Shown here piece after piece: positions 16,805 through 25,921 of a DNA stretch of 64,000 nt. Below the pieces are notes generated by a model. That model worked only from the letters and a program-made list of their open reading frames with translations. It was not told the DNA's origin and ran no database searches. The DNA is taken from the NCBI RefSeq assembly GCF_013375535.1, contig NZ_JABXJG010000001.1:2046001-2110000 (forward strand). The letters run 5' to 3'. Position numbers and translations under genes: made by a program. Each line of letters begins with the position of its first letter. Position 1 is the first letter of the stretch. The DNA is from Sphingobium sp. 15-1. GTDB taxonomy: Bacteria; Pseudomonadota; Alphaproteobacteria; Sphingomonadales; Sphingomonadaceae.

Positions 16805-17145
16805 AAGCGATCATCTGGCACAACCCCCGCTGCTCCAAGTCGCGGCAGGCGCTGGCGATCCTCGAAGCCACGCCGGGGGTCGAGGTGGAGGTCGTCGAAT
16901 ATCTCAAGACCCCGCCCAGCCGCACCGAAATCGAAGCGGTGCTGGCCAAGGCGGGCGTCCGCTCCTCCGAAGCCGTCCGCAAGGGCGAGGCGGTGGTGAA
17001 AGAAATCGGCCTCGACCTGACGGACAACAAGGCGGTGCTCGACGCCATGGCGCAACACCCGATCCTGATCGAACGCGCCATCGTGATTACGGACAAAGGC
17101 GCCGTCATCGCCCGCCCTCCGGAACGCGTGAGCGAGGTCCTTTAA
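16801..17145 (+). CDS. arsC: ArsC/Spx-family arsenate reductase-like protein
   Basis: 114 residues from a GTG that overlaps the accC stop. The thioredoxin-like ArsC fold shows [14 protein letters not shown] with nucleophile C11 and the CxxS form, [10 protein letters not shown], and a C-terminal [19 protein letters not shown] with the arginines that bind oxyanion in glutaredoxin-linked arsenate reductases. No arsR, arsB or acr3 is nearby, so a housekeeping redox role is equally possible. An ATG 36 bases upstream would lie inside accC and is less likely. Confidence 0.85.
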   Translation: MKAIIWHNPRCSKSRQALAILEATPGVEVEVVEYLKTPPSRTEIEAVLAKAGVRSSEAVRKGEAVVKEIGLDLTDNKAVLDAMAQHPILIERAIVITDKGAVIARPPERVSEVL

Positions 17146-17160
17146 GACCCGCCCCCTACG

Positions 17161-17190
17161 CCGTCACCCCAGCAGAAGCTGGGGTCTCAG
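17161..17190. repeat. hairpin repeat (CCCCAGCAGAAGCTGGGG)
   Basis: An 18-base palindrome with four-base loop just after the arsC-like stop, preceded by GTCA and followed by TCTCAGG. It could serve as a transcription end signal for the aroQ-accBC-arsC unit. No T-run follows. Confidence 0.5.
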
Positions 17191-17279
17191 GCCATGTCGC
17201 GCATCGCCTCCCTAAATGCCTGCTTTCGCTGGCATGACGGAAAAGAGGTGGTTAGCGGACGGGCAGCTAAACCGATCAA

Positions 17280-17537
17280 TCATGCTCTTGGCTTGTGCAT
17301 CATCCTGCCAACCGTAGTGCCCACAAACGCAAATCCGAAAATAAACGGCAGACCAACTACCGTGGCAATGAGGCCGCCGTCATTGTTGCGCTCGATGAAA
17401 ATCAAGATCGCTAAGGAGAGCAGGGATAGAAACGTGCCAATGAATACGGCCTTCCAAACTCTTCCCCATTCCGCTGACACGATCAAGGAAGCAAATAGGG
17501 GAAGCAGTGTCCCGGCAAGGATCATCAAAGCATGCAT
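17280..17537 (-). CDS. small hydrophobic membrane protein, unknown function
   Basis: About 85 residues from the ATG at 17537, which has CGGAGCC upstream; a GTG at 17564 in the same frame is less likely. Three hydrophobic segments are visible: ALMILAGTLLPLFASLIVSA, AVFIGTFLSLLSLAILIFI, and TVVGLPFIFGFAFVGTTVG. They are separated by charged turns (IERNNDG), and the chain ends MMHKPRA. I recognise no family. Base composition is visibly AT-richer than the flanking genes, suggesting acquisition from elsewhere. It stands alone on its strand. Confidence 0.55.
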   Translation of the reverse strand: MHALMILAGTLLPLFASLIVSAEWGRVWKAVFIGTFLSLLSLAILIFIERNNDGGLIATVVGLPFIFGFAFVGTTVGRMMHKPRA

Positions 17538-18010
17538 GAAAGGCTCCGTTGAGCGCCTTATCACGTTGATGGATTAAATGACCTTTAAATTCGCTCCTGA
17601 GGGCTACCGTAAGCTCATAGGCCGATAGCCAGATGTCCTTTATTGGTCGCTTCCAGTCTATCCTTAGTCCATCCGGCCTTGAGCCTGGATGACTGGTTAA
17701 CGGTCATGCGTGACTCAACCGCCACAGCCCGTTCCCAAAAACATCCTATTTCTCCACCAGAGAGCGATTTTATCCTGTCCTATTCCGCTCCAACCGACCT
17801 ATCCCGTTCCCTTCTTTGAAAAGTCCGACACAATCCGCCTCGCGCCTACGCGCGCTCAGGCACGCGCGCGCATACACTGTGAACTTCGGCCCAAAAATGG
17901 CGGATTTCCGTCCTTTCCGCTGCATCGCCCCAGTCTTGCGCCGGGAACCCGCTTCCTACACCGACAACCCCACTAGAGCCCCTCCCCATAACCCGCTATC
18001 CCCTCACCCC
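17538..18010. other. AT-richer intergenic region upstream of polA
   Basis: About 470 bases with no convincing gene. It contains a CGCGCGCTCAGGCACGCGCGCG inverted repeat near 17850-17872 (arms of alternating CG) and a CCGGCCTTGAGCCTGGATG hairpin near 17673. An open frame runs into polA from 17816, but its sequence is not protein-like. Confidence 0.5.
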
Positions 18011-20797
18011 ATGCCCCAGAATCATCTCTACCTCGTCGACGGCAGCGGCTACATCTTCCGCGCCTATCACCAGCTTCCGCCGCTCACCAACAAGCATGGC
18101 CAGCCCGTCGGCGCGGTCTATGGCTACACCACCATGCTCTGGAAGCTGGCCGAGGAACTGGGCAAGGCGGAAGGCCCCACCCACCTCGCCGTGGTGCTGG
18201 ACAAGGGCAGCCACACCTTCCGCAACGACATGTACGACCAGTATAAGGCGAACCGCCCTCCCGCGCCGGAAGACCTGGTCCCCCAATTCCCGATGATCCG
18301 CGACGCCACCCGCGCCTTCTCCCTCCCCTGCATCGAGGAAGCGGGGTTCGAGGCGGACGACATCATCGCCAGCTACACCAAGGCCGCCGTCGCGGCGGGC
18401 TGGCACGTCACCATCGTCAGCTCCGACAAGGATTTGATGCAGCTCATCCAGCCCGGCGTCGACATGTACGACACGATGAAGAATGAGCGGCGCGGCGCCG
18501 ACTATGTGATGGGCAAATTCGGCGTCCAGCCGGAGCAATTGGGCGACGTCCTCGCGCTGATGGGCGACAGCGTCGACAATGTCCCCGGCATCCCCGGCAT
18601 CGGGCCCAAGACCGCCGCCAAGCTCATCACCGAATATGGCGGGCTGGAAGCGGCGCTCGAAGCCGCGCCTTCGATGAAAAAGTCGAAGATGCAGGAAAAT
18701 CTCATCGCCCATGCCGACATGGCGCGGCTGTCGCGCCGCCTCGTCGCGCTGCACGATGCGATGGACCTGCCCGAACCGCTGGACGACCTGACGCTCAAGG
18801 GCATTCCGTTGGAACCGCTGCAAGCCTTCCTCGAACATCATGGCTTCAAGTCGCTGCTCGCCCGCGCCGGAGCGCCCGCCGCCGCCGTGGCGGTCGCGAC
18901 CGCAGCCGCCGCCGTCACGCAAGCGACGCCCCCCGCCGCCCCGGTCCATGAGGAAGAACCGCCGATCGACCGCAGCCTCTACGAAACGGTCGTTACCGAG
19001 GAAGCGCTCGACCGCTGGATCGCCGCCGCTCATGCCGAAGGTCTGGTCGCCGTCGACACCGAAACCGATATGCTGGACTGCGTCTCCTGCACACTGGTCG
19101 GCGTCAGCCTCGCCGTCGGGCCGAACGCCGCCTGCTACATCCCGGTCGGCCATGGCGGCAGGGACATGTTCGCGGAGAAACCCGACCAACCCCCCCTCGC
19201 CCTCGTCCTCGCGAAATTGAAGCCGCTGCTGGAGGACGACAGTGTCCTCAAGATCGGCCAGAACCTCAAATATGACATGACGGTCCTGCGCCGCCATGGG
19301 ATCGAGATCACTCCCTATGACGACACCATCGTCATGAGCTTCGACCTCGACGCCGGGCAGAGCCTCGCGGGCCACGGCATGGACGAGGCGGCGAAGGTGC
19401 ACCTGGGTCACACCTGCATCAGCTTCAAGGAGGTATGCGGCACCGGCAAGAGCCAGATCAGCTTCGCGGAAGTCCCGCTCGACAAGGCGACCGAATATGC
19501 CGCCGAGGATGCCGACGTCACGCTGCGCCTGTGGAAGCTGTTCAAGAACCGCGTCGCCCATGAAGGCGCGACCCGCGTCTACGAGCTGGTCGACCGCCCG
19601 CTCGTCTCCGTCATCGCGAAGATGGAGCATGAGGGCATCAAGGTCGACCGCGAAGCCCTCTCCCGCCTCTCCGCCGAATTCACCGCCGGAATCGCCGCGC
19701 TGGAAACGGAAATCCACGGCCTTGCGGGCCAGCCCTTCGCCATCGGATCGACCCAGCAACTGGGCGCGATCCTGTTCGACAAAATGGGCTACAAGGGCGG
19801 GAAGAAGGGCAAGTCGGGCGCCTATTCCACCGACGTCACCATATTGGAGCAGCTCAAGGCCCAAGGCGTCGAAATCGCGGGCAAGGTGTTGGACTGGCGG
19901 CAGCTATCGAAGCTCAAATCCACCTATACCGACGCGCTCCAGGCCCAGATCAACAAGGACACCAGCCGCGTCCACACCAGCTACTCGCTGTCCGGCGCGC
20001 AGACCGGCCGCCTGTCCTCGACCGATCCCAACCTCCAGAACATCCCGATCCGCACCGAAGTCGGCCGCCAGATCCGCCATGCCTTCGTCGCGGAGCCGGG
20101 CAATGTCATCCTGGCGGCGGACTATAGCCAGATCGAACTGCGCCTCGCTGCGCACATGGCCGATGTTCCGGCACTGAAAGAGGCCTTCGCGAACGGCGAG
20201 GACATCCACGCCGCCACCGCGCAGCAGCTTTTCGGAGAGGTCAATCGCGACACGCGGGGCCGGGCCAAGACGATCAACTTCGCCATCCTCTACGGCATCA
20301 GCCGCTGGGGCCTTGCCGGACGGCTGGAGATCAGCGCCGACGAAGCGCAGGACATGATCTCCCGCTATTATGAGCGCTTCCCCGGCATCAGCCTCTACAT
20401 CACCGACACGATCGAAAAGGCGCGGGAGCGGGGCTATACCGAAACCCTGTTCGGCCGGAAGACCTGGTTCCCGCGCATCAAGGCCTCCGTCCAGCACGAA
20501 CGGCAGGGCGCCGAGCGCGCCGCGATCAACGCCCCGATCCAGGGCACCAGCGCCGACATCATCAAGCGCGCCATGGCCCGCATGGGCCCGGCGCTGGCGG
20601 CGGAGGGATTGGATAAGGTCAAGATGCTGCTGCAAGTGCACGACGAACTGGTCTTCGAACTGCCGGAAGGCGATGTGGAGCAGGCCAGCGCCGTCATCCG
20701 CCGCGTGATGGAAGGCGCCGCCGAGCCGATCGTGAAACTGAGCGTGCCACTAGGGGTAGAGATCGGCCACGGCCCAAGCTGGGGCGCGGCGCACTGA
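18011..20797 (+). CDS. polA: DNA polymerase I
   Basis: 928 residues from the ATG at 18011 (MPQNHLYLVDGSGYIFRAYH), which matches the normal PolA N-terminus; the frame extends upstream but is not conserved. All three domains are present: 5' nuclease (about 1-290, with SSDKDLMQLI and GIPGIGPKTAAKLI), 3'-5' exonuclease with intact VDTETD near residue 348, and polymerase with DYSQIELR near 704, RAKTINFAILYGIS, and QVHDELVFE near 876. Between the nuclease and exonuclease domains is an Ala/Pro-rich linker. It functions in Okazaki fragment maturation and repair. It ends convergently against manC with a strong hairpin between. Confidence 0.97.
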   Translation: MPQNHLYLVDGSGYIFRAYHQLPPLTNKHGQPVGAVYGYTTMLWKLAEELGKAEGPTHLAVVLDKGSHTFRNDMYDQYKANRPPAPEDLVPQFPMIRDATRAFSLPCIEEAGFEADDIIASYTKAAVAAGWHVTIVSSDKDLMQLIQPGVDMYDTMKNERRGADYVMGKFGVQPEQLGDVLALMGDSVDNVPGIPGIGPKTAAKLITEYGGLEAALEAAPSMKKSKMQENLIAHADMARLSRRLVALHDAMDLPEPLDDLTLKGIPLEPLQAFLEHHGFKSLLARAGAPAAAVAVATAAAAVTQATPPAAPVHEEEPPIDRSLYETVVTEEALDRWIAAAHAEGLVAVDTETDMLDCVSCTLVGVSLAVGPNAACYIPVGHGGRDMFAEKPDQPPLALVLAKLKPLLEDDSVLKIGQNLKYDMTVLRRHGIEITPYDDTIVMSFDLDAGQSLAGHGMDEAAKVHLGHTCISFKEVCGTGKSQISFAEVPLDKATEYAAEDADVTLRLWKLFKNRVAHEGATRVYELVDRPLVSVIAKMEHEGIKVDREALSRLSAEFTAGIAALETEIHGLAGQPFAIGSTQQLGAILFDKMGYKGGKKGKSGAYSTDVTILEQLKAQGVEIAGKVLDWRQLSKLKSTYTDALQAQINKDTSRVHTSYSLSGAQTGRLSSTDPNLQNIPIRTEVGRQIRHAFVAEPGNVILAADYSQIELRLAAHMADVPALKEAFANGEDIHAATAQQLFGEVNRDTRGRAKTINFAILYGISRWGLAGRLEISADEAQDMISRYYERFPGISLYITDTIEKARERGYTETLFGRKTWFPRIKASVQHERQGAERAAINAPIQGTSADIIKRAMARMGPALAAEGLDKVKMLLQVHDELVFELPEGDVEQASAVIRRVMEGAAEPIVKLSVPLGVEIGHGPSWGAAH

Positions 20798-20807
20798 CCT
20801 TCTCTTC

Positions 20808-20897
20808 CGTCATCCCCGCGAAGGCGGGAATCCATCTCCCGACGTCGCATCCAGCGCTTCGGGTAGGAGATGGATCCCCGCCTTCGCGGGGATGACG
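20808..20897. repeat. long hairpin repeat between convergent polA and manC
   Basis: Arms CGTCATCCCCGCGAAGGCGG and the complementary end (20878-20897) pair over about 20 bases, with a second inner pairing CCATCTCC/GGAGATGG. Placed exactly between two convergent genes, it likely ends both transcripts. The outer arm type (GTCATCCCCGCGAAGGCGGG) is a common sphingomonad intergenic repeat. Confidence 0.75.
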
Positions 20898-20921
20898 AAG
20901 CGCGCTTTATCAGCGCTTCGT

Positions 20922-22382
20922 TCACTTTCGCGCGTATCGATCCTCATACCGCACGATGTCATCCTCCCCCAGATAGGTGCCCGTCTGCACTTCGATGAAC
21001 ACCACCGGTATCTTCCCCGGATTCTCCACCCGATGCTTCGCTCCGGCGGGCACATAAAGCGACTGGTTCTCGGTCAGCAGCGTCACATCGCCGTCCACCG
21101 TGACCTTGGCCGTCCCCTCGACCACGATCCAATGCTCCGACCGATGGAAGTGACTCTGTAAGCTCAGCGATTGCCCCGGCTGCACCACGATGCGCTTCAC
21201 CTGGAAGCGCTCCCCGGTCAGCAGGCCTTCCACCCAGCCCCAGGGCCGGTGATCCTTGGGAAAGCTCTCCGCCTGCACCGCGCCCTTCTTCTTGAGCGCC
21301 TCCACCGCCAGTTTCACATCCTGCGCCCGCGACTTGTCCGCGATCAGCACCGCATCGCTCATCGCCACCGCGATGATGTTGCTGAGGCCAATGCCGACCA
21401 GTTCCATGCCCTCGCTGTCGGAGCGCAGCAGCGTATCGCTGCAATCGATCGCCGTCGCTCCGCCGCCCAGCGTCACGCCAGCGCCATCCGGCCCGGCATG
21501 GCTCCACACCGCGTCCCAGCCGCCAAGGTCCGACCAGCCGGAATCATAAGGGACGACCGACAGATTGCCGGCCCGCTCCATGATCGCATAGTCGATGGAG
21601 ATGTCCGGCGCGGCATCCCACGCCTCGGCCGCCAGTCGCAAAAAGCCCAGATCGCCCTCCGCCGCATCCACGGCAGGCCGCACCGCCGCCAGCACGTCGG
21701 GCGCATGACGTTCGAACGCCGCGATCAGATCCTTTGCCGCGAACAGGAAAATCCCGGCATTCCAGAGGTGATCGCCGCTCGCCAGCATCTCCTGCGCCCG
21801 CGCCGCATCCGGCTTCTCCACGAAACGGGCCAGCTTGATCGGCTGTCCCGATCCGTCGGGCCTGGCCACGACCTGCAAATAGCCATAGCCCGTCTCCGGC
21901 CGCGTCGGCTGGATGCCGAAGGTCACCAGATCGCCGTCCCGCGCAGCCGTCAGCCCCTGGCTCACCGCCGCCCGGAAAGCCACTCCATCCGGCACCACAT
22001 GGTCCGACGGCGCGACCAGCATCACCGCATCGGGATCGCCCGCCGCCAGATGCAGCGCCGCCGCCAATATCGCGGGCGCGGTGTTGCGCACCGAAGGCTC
22101 GATCATGATCGCCTCAGCGTCCGCGCCTTCCTGCGCCAATTGCTCGGCCACGATGAAGCGGAAGGCTGCGTTGGTCAGCACCACCGGTCGGGCAAAGGCA
22201 AAACCCTCCCCCGCGCCCGACAGCCGTTCCACGACGGATCGGAACAGCGTCTGCTCGCCCAGCAGGGGCACGAACTGCTTGGGGTAGGATTTGCGCGACA
22301 GCGGCCACAGCCGCGTCCCCGATCCTCCCGCCAATATGACCGGCGTAACCTGCTGAAAAGCGTCCCCGTGGGTACCTGGCAT
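20922..22382 (-). CDS. manC: mannose-1-phosphate guanylyltransferase / mannose-6-phosphate isomerase
   Basis: 486 residues from ATG 22382 (a GTG nine bases upstream is the alternative). Bifunctional type II enzyme. The N-terminal nucleotidyltransferase carries ILAGGSGTRLWPLSRKSYPK, FVEKPD and a DISIDYAIMER block; the C-terminal cupin is the isomerase, with HRPWGWVEGL, VQPGQSLSLQSHFHRSEHW and GAKHRVENPGKIPV. It makes GDP-mannose for surface polysaccharides from fructose-6-P together with a phosphomannomutase. It is a single gene convergent with polA and fits the glycosyltransferase-rich window. Confidence 0.95.
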   Translation of the reverse strand: MPGTHGDAFQQVTPVILAGGSGTRLWPLSRKSYPKQFVPLLGEQTLFRSVVERLSGAGEGFAFARPVVLTNAAFRFIVAEQLAQEGADAEAIMIEPSVRNTAPAILAAALHLAAGDPDAVMLVAPSDHVVPDGVAFRAAVSQGLTAARDGDLVTFGIQPTRPETGYGYLQVVARPDGSGQPIKLARFVEKPDAARAQEMLASGDHLWNAGIFLFAAKDLIAAFERHAPDVLAAVRPAVDAAEGDLGFLRLAAEAWDAAPDISIDYAIMERAGNLSVVPYDSGWSDLGGWDAVWSHAGPDGAGVTLGGGATAIDCSDTLLRSDSEGMELVGIGLSNIIAVAMSDAVLIADKSRAQDVKLAVEALKKKGAVQAESFPKDHRPWGWVEGLLTGERFQVKRIVVQPGQSLSLQSHFHRSEHWIVVEGTAKVTVDGDVTLLTENQSLYVPAGAKHRVENPGKIPVVFIEVQTGTYLGEDDIVRYEDRYARK

Positions 22383-22472
22383 GCAACTCACTCGAATAAG
22401 GCGATCCGGCCCGATGGGATCATATCCGCCCCTCTTATCGCCATTCCGGGAAAGCGCCTATGATGCATCCAT

Positions 22473-22502
22473 AAAAAAAGCGGCCCGCAATCGGGGCCGC
22501 TT
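22473..22502 (-). terminator. Rho-independent terminator of the BI-1/zf-TFIIB unit
   Basis: On the minus strand the sequence is AAGCGGCCCC-GATT-GCGGGCCGC followed by TTTTTTT: a GC-rich stem of about nine pairs and a run of seven T. It lies four bases after the stop of the zinc-ribbon gene and is the clearest intrinsic terminator in the window. Confidence 0.88.
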
Positions 22503-22506
22503 CCGG

Positions 22507-22770
22507 TCAGTCGAACAGCTCTTCCAGAAAGCTCTTCTTCCGCTTCTTCTGATAATATCGCCCGTCGTCACGATCCGGCCGATAGCTGGGCGGTGGCACC
22601 GGAACTCCGCCCACCGACCGCTCGATGATCTTGTCCAGTTCACCCCGGTCCAGCCAGACGCCCCGGCATTGCGGACAATAGTCAATTTCGACCCCCTGCC
22701 GGTCCGTCATGGAGAGTCCCACATGACAGACCGGGCAGAGCATGGCCGACACCGCGGCCTGATCCCGCAT
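22507..22770 (-). CDS. zf-TFIIB domain zinc-ribbon protein
   Basis: 87 residues. The zinc ribbon is formed by C12-PV-C15 and C32-PQ-C35, followed by RGVWLDRGELDKIIE, the hallmark of the zf-TFIIB family. The C-terminal tail is basic and ends RKKSFLEELFD. The ATG has GGGAG upstream; Met10 is an alternative. It lies five bases after the BI-1 gene and shares its terminator. Function of these small proteins is not established. Confidence 0.85.
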   Translation of the reverse strand: MRDQAAVSAMLCPVCHVGLSMTDRQGVEIDYCPQCRGVWLDRGELDKIIERSVGGVPVPPPSYRPDRDDGRYYQKKRKKSFLEELFD

Positions 22771-22775
22771 CCGGA

Positions 22776-23486
22776 TTACTCCCGCTCGCCGGTCAGGCTG
22801 AGCAGCATCTGGAACAGGTTGACGAAGTTCAGATAAAGCGACAGCGCGCCCATCACCTGCATCTTCTGCGCGACTTCATGGCCAGCGTAAGTGAAATATT
22901 CCGACTTGATGCGCTGCACGTCCCAGGCGGTCAGGCCGGTGAAGACCACCACGCCGATGATCGAGATCACCATTTGCATGGCCGAGGAGCCGATGAAGAT
23001 GTTGATCAGGCTCGCGACCAGGATGCCGATCAGGCCCATGATCAGGAACGACCCGAATTTCGACAGGTCGCGCCCGGTCGTATAGCCCCACAGCGCCATG
23101 GCCAGGAACATCACGGCGGCAGAGAAGAAGGCCTGCGCGATCGACCCGCCGGTAAAGACCAGGAAGATGCTGGCCAGCGACACGCCCATCACGCCCGAAA
23201 AGGCGTAGAAGGCCATGCGCGCGCCCGCGGTCGTCATCTTTTCGATGCGGAAGCTGAAGAAGAACACGAAGGCCAGCGGCGCGAAGATCGCCACCCACTT
23301 GAGCGGCGTGCCGAAGATCGCGGCGGCCAGCACCGGCGTGTTGCCGATGAAGGCGGCGACCAGCCCGGTAATGACCAGGCCGATGCCCATATTGCGGAAA
23401 ACGCCCAGCATGTGCGCGCGCAGCCCGGCATCGGTCTGCGCCGTCTGGCTCGCACCATAGCCCGGCATACGAACGGGATTGTTCAC
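22776..23486 (-). CDS. Bax inhibitor-1/YccA family membrane protein
   Basis: 236 residues, with about seven transmembrane helices beginning near residue 35 (GIGLVITGLVAAFIGNTPVL). The YbhL/YccA-type blocks AFYAFSGVMGVSLASIFLVF, AVMFLAMALWGYTTGRDLSK and the C-terminal SLYLNFVNLFQMLLSL identify the family. Members act as Ca2+ leak channels or modulate FtsH in other bacteria; the role here is not shown. The start is GTG with GGAG upstream. It is the first gene of a two-gene operon with the zinc-ribbon protein. Confidence 0.92.
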   Translation of the reverse strand: MNNPVRMPGYGASQTAQTDAGLRAHMLGVFRNMGIGLVITGLVAAFIGNTPVLAAAIFGTPLKWVAIFAPLAFVFFFSFRIEKMTTAGARMAFYAFSGVMGVSLASIFLVFTGGSIAQAFFSAAVMFLAMALWGYTTGRDLSKFGSFLIMGLIGILVASLINIFIGSSAMQMVISIIGVVVFTGLTAWDVQRIKSEYFTYAGHEVAQKMQVMGALSLYLNFVNLFQMLLSLTGERE

Positions 23487-23788
23487 GGCGTTGATACTCC
23501 ATCCAACAGTCAGTTACGGCCGAAACAGCCTTGGGATCGAGTGGCCCGGCGCGGTCTTCGTGAGGTCAGAGGGGGGCAAACGCTCACGAACCTGCACCGA
23601 GCACACTCGATGCGGTCCGACATCGCGGCTGGACATGTCACATCATCCAACCGCCAGAGGGGCCCGGCCCGCACAAGCAATATCGGGGGACCAACGCGCC
23701 AATGCAAGGGATGGGACAAAGGATCGGCCCGTCAGCAACAATTTGTTACAAATGCACAGCCCAGTTGACGCCTCGATCCAACCGCCGC
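23487..23788. other. divergent promoter region between the BI-1 gene and cysS
   Basis: About 300 bases. Apart from being the start region of two divergent genes, I see no repeat, riboswitch or small gene in it. A slightly AT-rich patch (CAACAATTTGTTACAAATG, near 23739-23757) includes a short inverted repeat upstream of cysS that could be part of its promoter. Confidence 0.45.
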
Positions 23789-25318
23789 ATGGCTGCGCCC
23801 ATGAGCGACCAGTTCACCCCCGCCGAGCAGCATGCCGACGCCCCCTTGCGCCTGTTCAACAGCCTGACGCGCACGGTCGAACCCTTCACGCCGATCGAAG
23901 CCAACCACGCCCGCGTCTATAGCTGCGGCCCGACGGTCTATAATTACGCCCATCTCGGCAATCTGCGCGCCTATGTCTTCACCGACACGCTGCGCCGGAC
24001 GCTGCTGTGGAAGGGGCTGGACGTCACCCACATCATCAACATCACCGATGTCGGCCATCTGACCTCGGATGCCGACGCGGGCGACGACAAGATGGAAGCG
24101 GCCGCCCGCGCCCAGGCGAAGAGCATCTGGGACATCGCGGCCCATTATACCGACGCCTTCAAGCGCAACATCGCGGACCTCAACATCATCGCGCCCAGCG
24201 AATGGACGGTCGCGACCGATTACGTCCCACAAATGATCGCCTTCGCGGAGAAGATCGCGCCCGATCATTGCTACGAGCTGGAAACCGGCCTTTATTTCGA
24301 CAGCAGCACCGTCCCGGATTATGGCGCGCTTGCCGGGGGCCGCGATGATGCCGCTCACGCCCGCATCGATCCGGTCGCGGGCAAGCGCAACCCCAGCGAC
24401 TTCGCCATCTGGCGCAAGTCCCCTCCGGGCGAGCAGCGCCAGATGGAATGGGATTCTCCCTGGGGCAAGGGCGCGCCGGGCTGGCATCTCGAATGTTCGG
24501 TGATGAGCGAGGCGCGCCTTGGCCATCCGTTCGACATCCATACCGGCGGCATCGACCATCGCGAGATCCACCACCCGAACGAGATCGCCCAGAACCAGGC
24601 CTATTGCGGCTGCAATGACGCGCAACCGGGCTTCACCGGCGCCCAATGGTGGATGCACAACAACTTCCTGGTCGATCGTCAGGGCAAGATGAGCAAGTCG
24701 AAGGGCGGCTTCACCACCCTATTCTCGCTGATCGACGCAGGCGTGCATCCGCTCGCCTACCGTCTGCTGTGTCTGGGCGCCCATTATCGCAGCGAACTGG
24801 AGTTCAGCGCGGAAAGCGTCAGCGCCGCCCTCACCCGCCTCAAGCGCCTCATCATGGGCGTCGAAAATCTCAAGGCCCGCGCTGAAGGCATCACCTGGCA
24901 ATCGCTGCGCCTGGACTGGCTGCGCGCCAATCTCCACCCCAAGCTGGCCCCGCTGCTCGAACAGTTCGACGCCGCGATCAGCGACGATCTAATGACTCCC
25001 CGCGCCCTTCCGCTGCTGGAAGAGACGATCGCCCTGAAAAAGGTGCCGGTGGACGAAAAGCTTTGCCTGCTAGCCGCCTTCGATCAGGCACTGGGGCTCA
25101 ACCTGCTGACGATCAGCCGCGCCGACCTGCGTATCCAGCCCAAGGACGCCCAGATCACGCCGGAAGAGATCGAAGCCGCACTGGACCGCCGCCAGACCGC
25201 CCGCGCCGAAAAGGACTTCGCCCTGTCGGACGAAATCCGCGACGCCCTGATCGCCCGCGGCGTCGAAGTAATGGACGGCGACCCGCTCCGCTGGGACTGG
25301 CGCCTGAACCTCGCTTAA
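23789..25318 (+). CDS. cysS: cysteinyl-tRNA synthetase
   Basis: About 509 residues from the ATG at 23789; an ATG at 23801 (MSDQFTPAEQ) is equally possible, and neither has a strong ribosome site. Class I synthetase: zinc Cys46 in YSCGPTVYNYAHLGNLRAY, which contains the HIGH-equivalent HLGN; GWHLECSVMSEARLG; GIDHREIHHPNEIAQ; and the KMSKS loop GKMSKSKGG near residue 300. The C-terminal region ends with ARAEKDFALSDEIRDALIARG, the standard CysRS tail. Single essential gene, divergent from the BI-1 unit. Confidence 0.96.
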   Translation: MAAPMSDQFTPAEQHADAPLRLFNSLTRTVEPFTPIEANHARVYSCGPTVYNYAHLGNLRAYVFTDTLRRTLLWKGLDVTHIINITDVGHLTSDADAGDDKMEAAARAQAKSIWDIAAHYTDAFKRNIADLNIIAPSEWTVATDYVPQMIAFAEKIAPDHCYELETGLYFDSSTVPDYGALAGGRDDAAHARIDPVAGKRNPSDFAIWRKSPPGEQRQMEWDSPWGKGAPGWHLECSVMSEARLGHPFDIHTGGIDHREIHHPNEIAQNQAYCGCNDAQPGFTGAQWWMHNNFLVDRQGKMSKSKGGFTTLFSLIDAGVHPLAYRLLCLGAHYRSELEFSAESVSAALTRLKRLIMGVENLKARAEGITWQSLRLDWLRANLHPKLAPLLEQFDAAISDDLMTPRALPLLEETIALKKVPVDEKLCLLAAFDQALGLNLLTISRADLRIQPKDAQITPEEIEAALDRRQTARAEKDFALSDEIRDALIARGVEVMDGDPLRWDWRLNLA

Positions 25319-25438
25319 AGCTTGCCGGCAGGCGTTTGCACGGAGCGCGCTGGAAAACGTCCCTCATCTGAGGCAGGATGTGCGCGGGGAAGGCCGGTCC
25401 GTTTGGACAGGCCGCGCCGAAACGGGCAGATTCCGCAC

Positions 25439-25798
25439 ATGCTCAAACACGCAACGGCAGCGCTTATCGCGCTCAGTGCAATGGCGGCAATCCCAATTGC
25501 TGCACCTGCTCAGACCTATATGTTCGAAACGGGGACCACCCTGCTCGTCAAATGCCGCAACAAGGCACCCGAATATGCGCTCGCCTGCACCGCCTATATC
25601 GTCGGCGCGGTGGACGGCATCAAGAAGGACGTGTTCATCGGCCGCGCCAAGCCCAATTGCTGGCCCGCGCAGATGGACGCGGAGGAAGTGAAACGCATCG
25701 TCATCGCCTATCTCAACCGCTATCCCGACCAGCGAAAGGCGCCCGCCTCCGTCCTGGTCAGCGTCGCGCTCAACGAACATTATCCTTGCGAGAAATAA
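25439..25798 (+). CDS. secreted Rap1a/Tai-like small protein
   Basis: 119 residues. A signal peptide (hydrophobic LIALSAMAAIPIAA, cleavage after APA-Q) precedes a domain resembling Rap1a/Tai, with ALACTAYIVGAVDGIKKDVF and four cysteines likely forming disulfides (in KCRNK, ACTAY, NCWPA, PCEK). Rap1a proteins are immunity proteins against type VI peptidoglycan amidases in Serratia; many family members have no known effector partner, and none is near here. A longer frame from 25322 lacks a signal-like start. Confidence 0.68.
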   Translation: MLKHATAALIALSAMAAIPIAAPAQTYMFETGTTLLVKCRNKAPEYALACTAYIVGAVDGIKKDVFIGRAKPNCWPAQMDAEEVKRIVIAYLNRYPDQRKAPASVLVSVALNEHYPCEK

Positions 25799-25921
25799 CG
25801 CCGGTCGCCCCGGCCGCGCCGCTATAGGAACCCGGCACGCGCCACCGCCGCTATAAACTTGCGTCAGGCTCTGGTTGCGCGTAGGTGCGGCCCCTATTTT
25901 AGACTTTTTGGGAGACTCAAA

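Noticed and set aside
16801..17145. Arsenic resistance operon
   Set aside because: Only the ArsC-like protein is present; no arsR, arsB/acr3 or arsH next to it, and it is coupled to accC.
17816..18010. N-terminal extension of PolA
   Set aside because: The added 65 residues are rich in Arg/Pro and have no family match; the conserved PolA N-terminus begins at 18011.
17996..19864. 622-codon antisense frame within polA
   Set aside because: polA is conserved across its whole length in the other strand; the antisense product shows only low-complexity Gly/Arg/Asp sequence.
25439..25798. Type VI secretion immunity role for the Rap1a-like protein
   Set aside because: No effector amidase or type VI component is in the window; many Rap1a-fold proteins are not immunity proteins.
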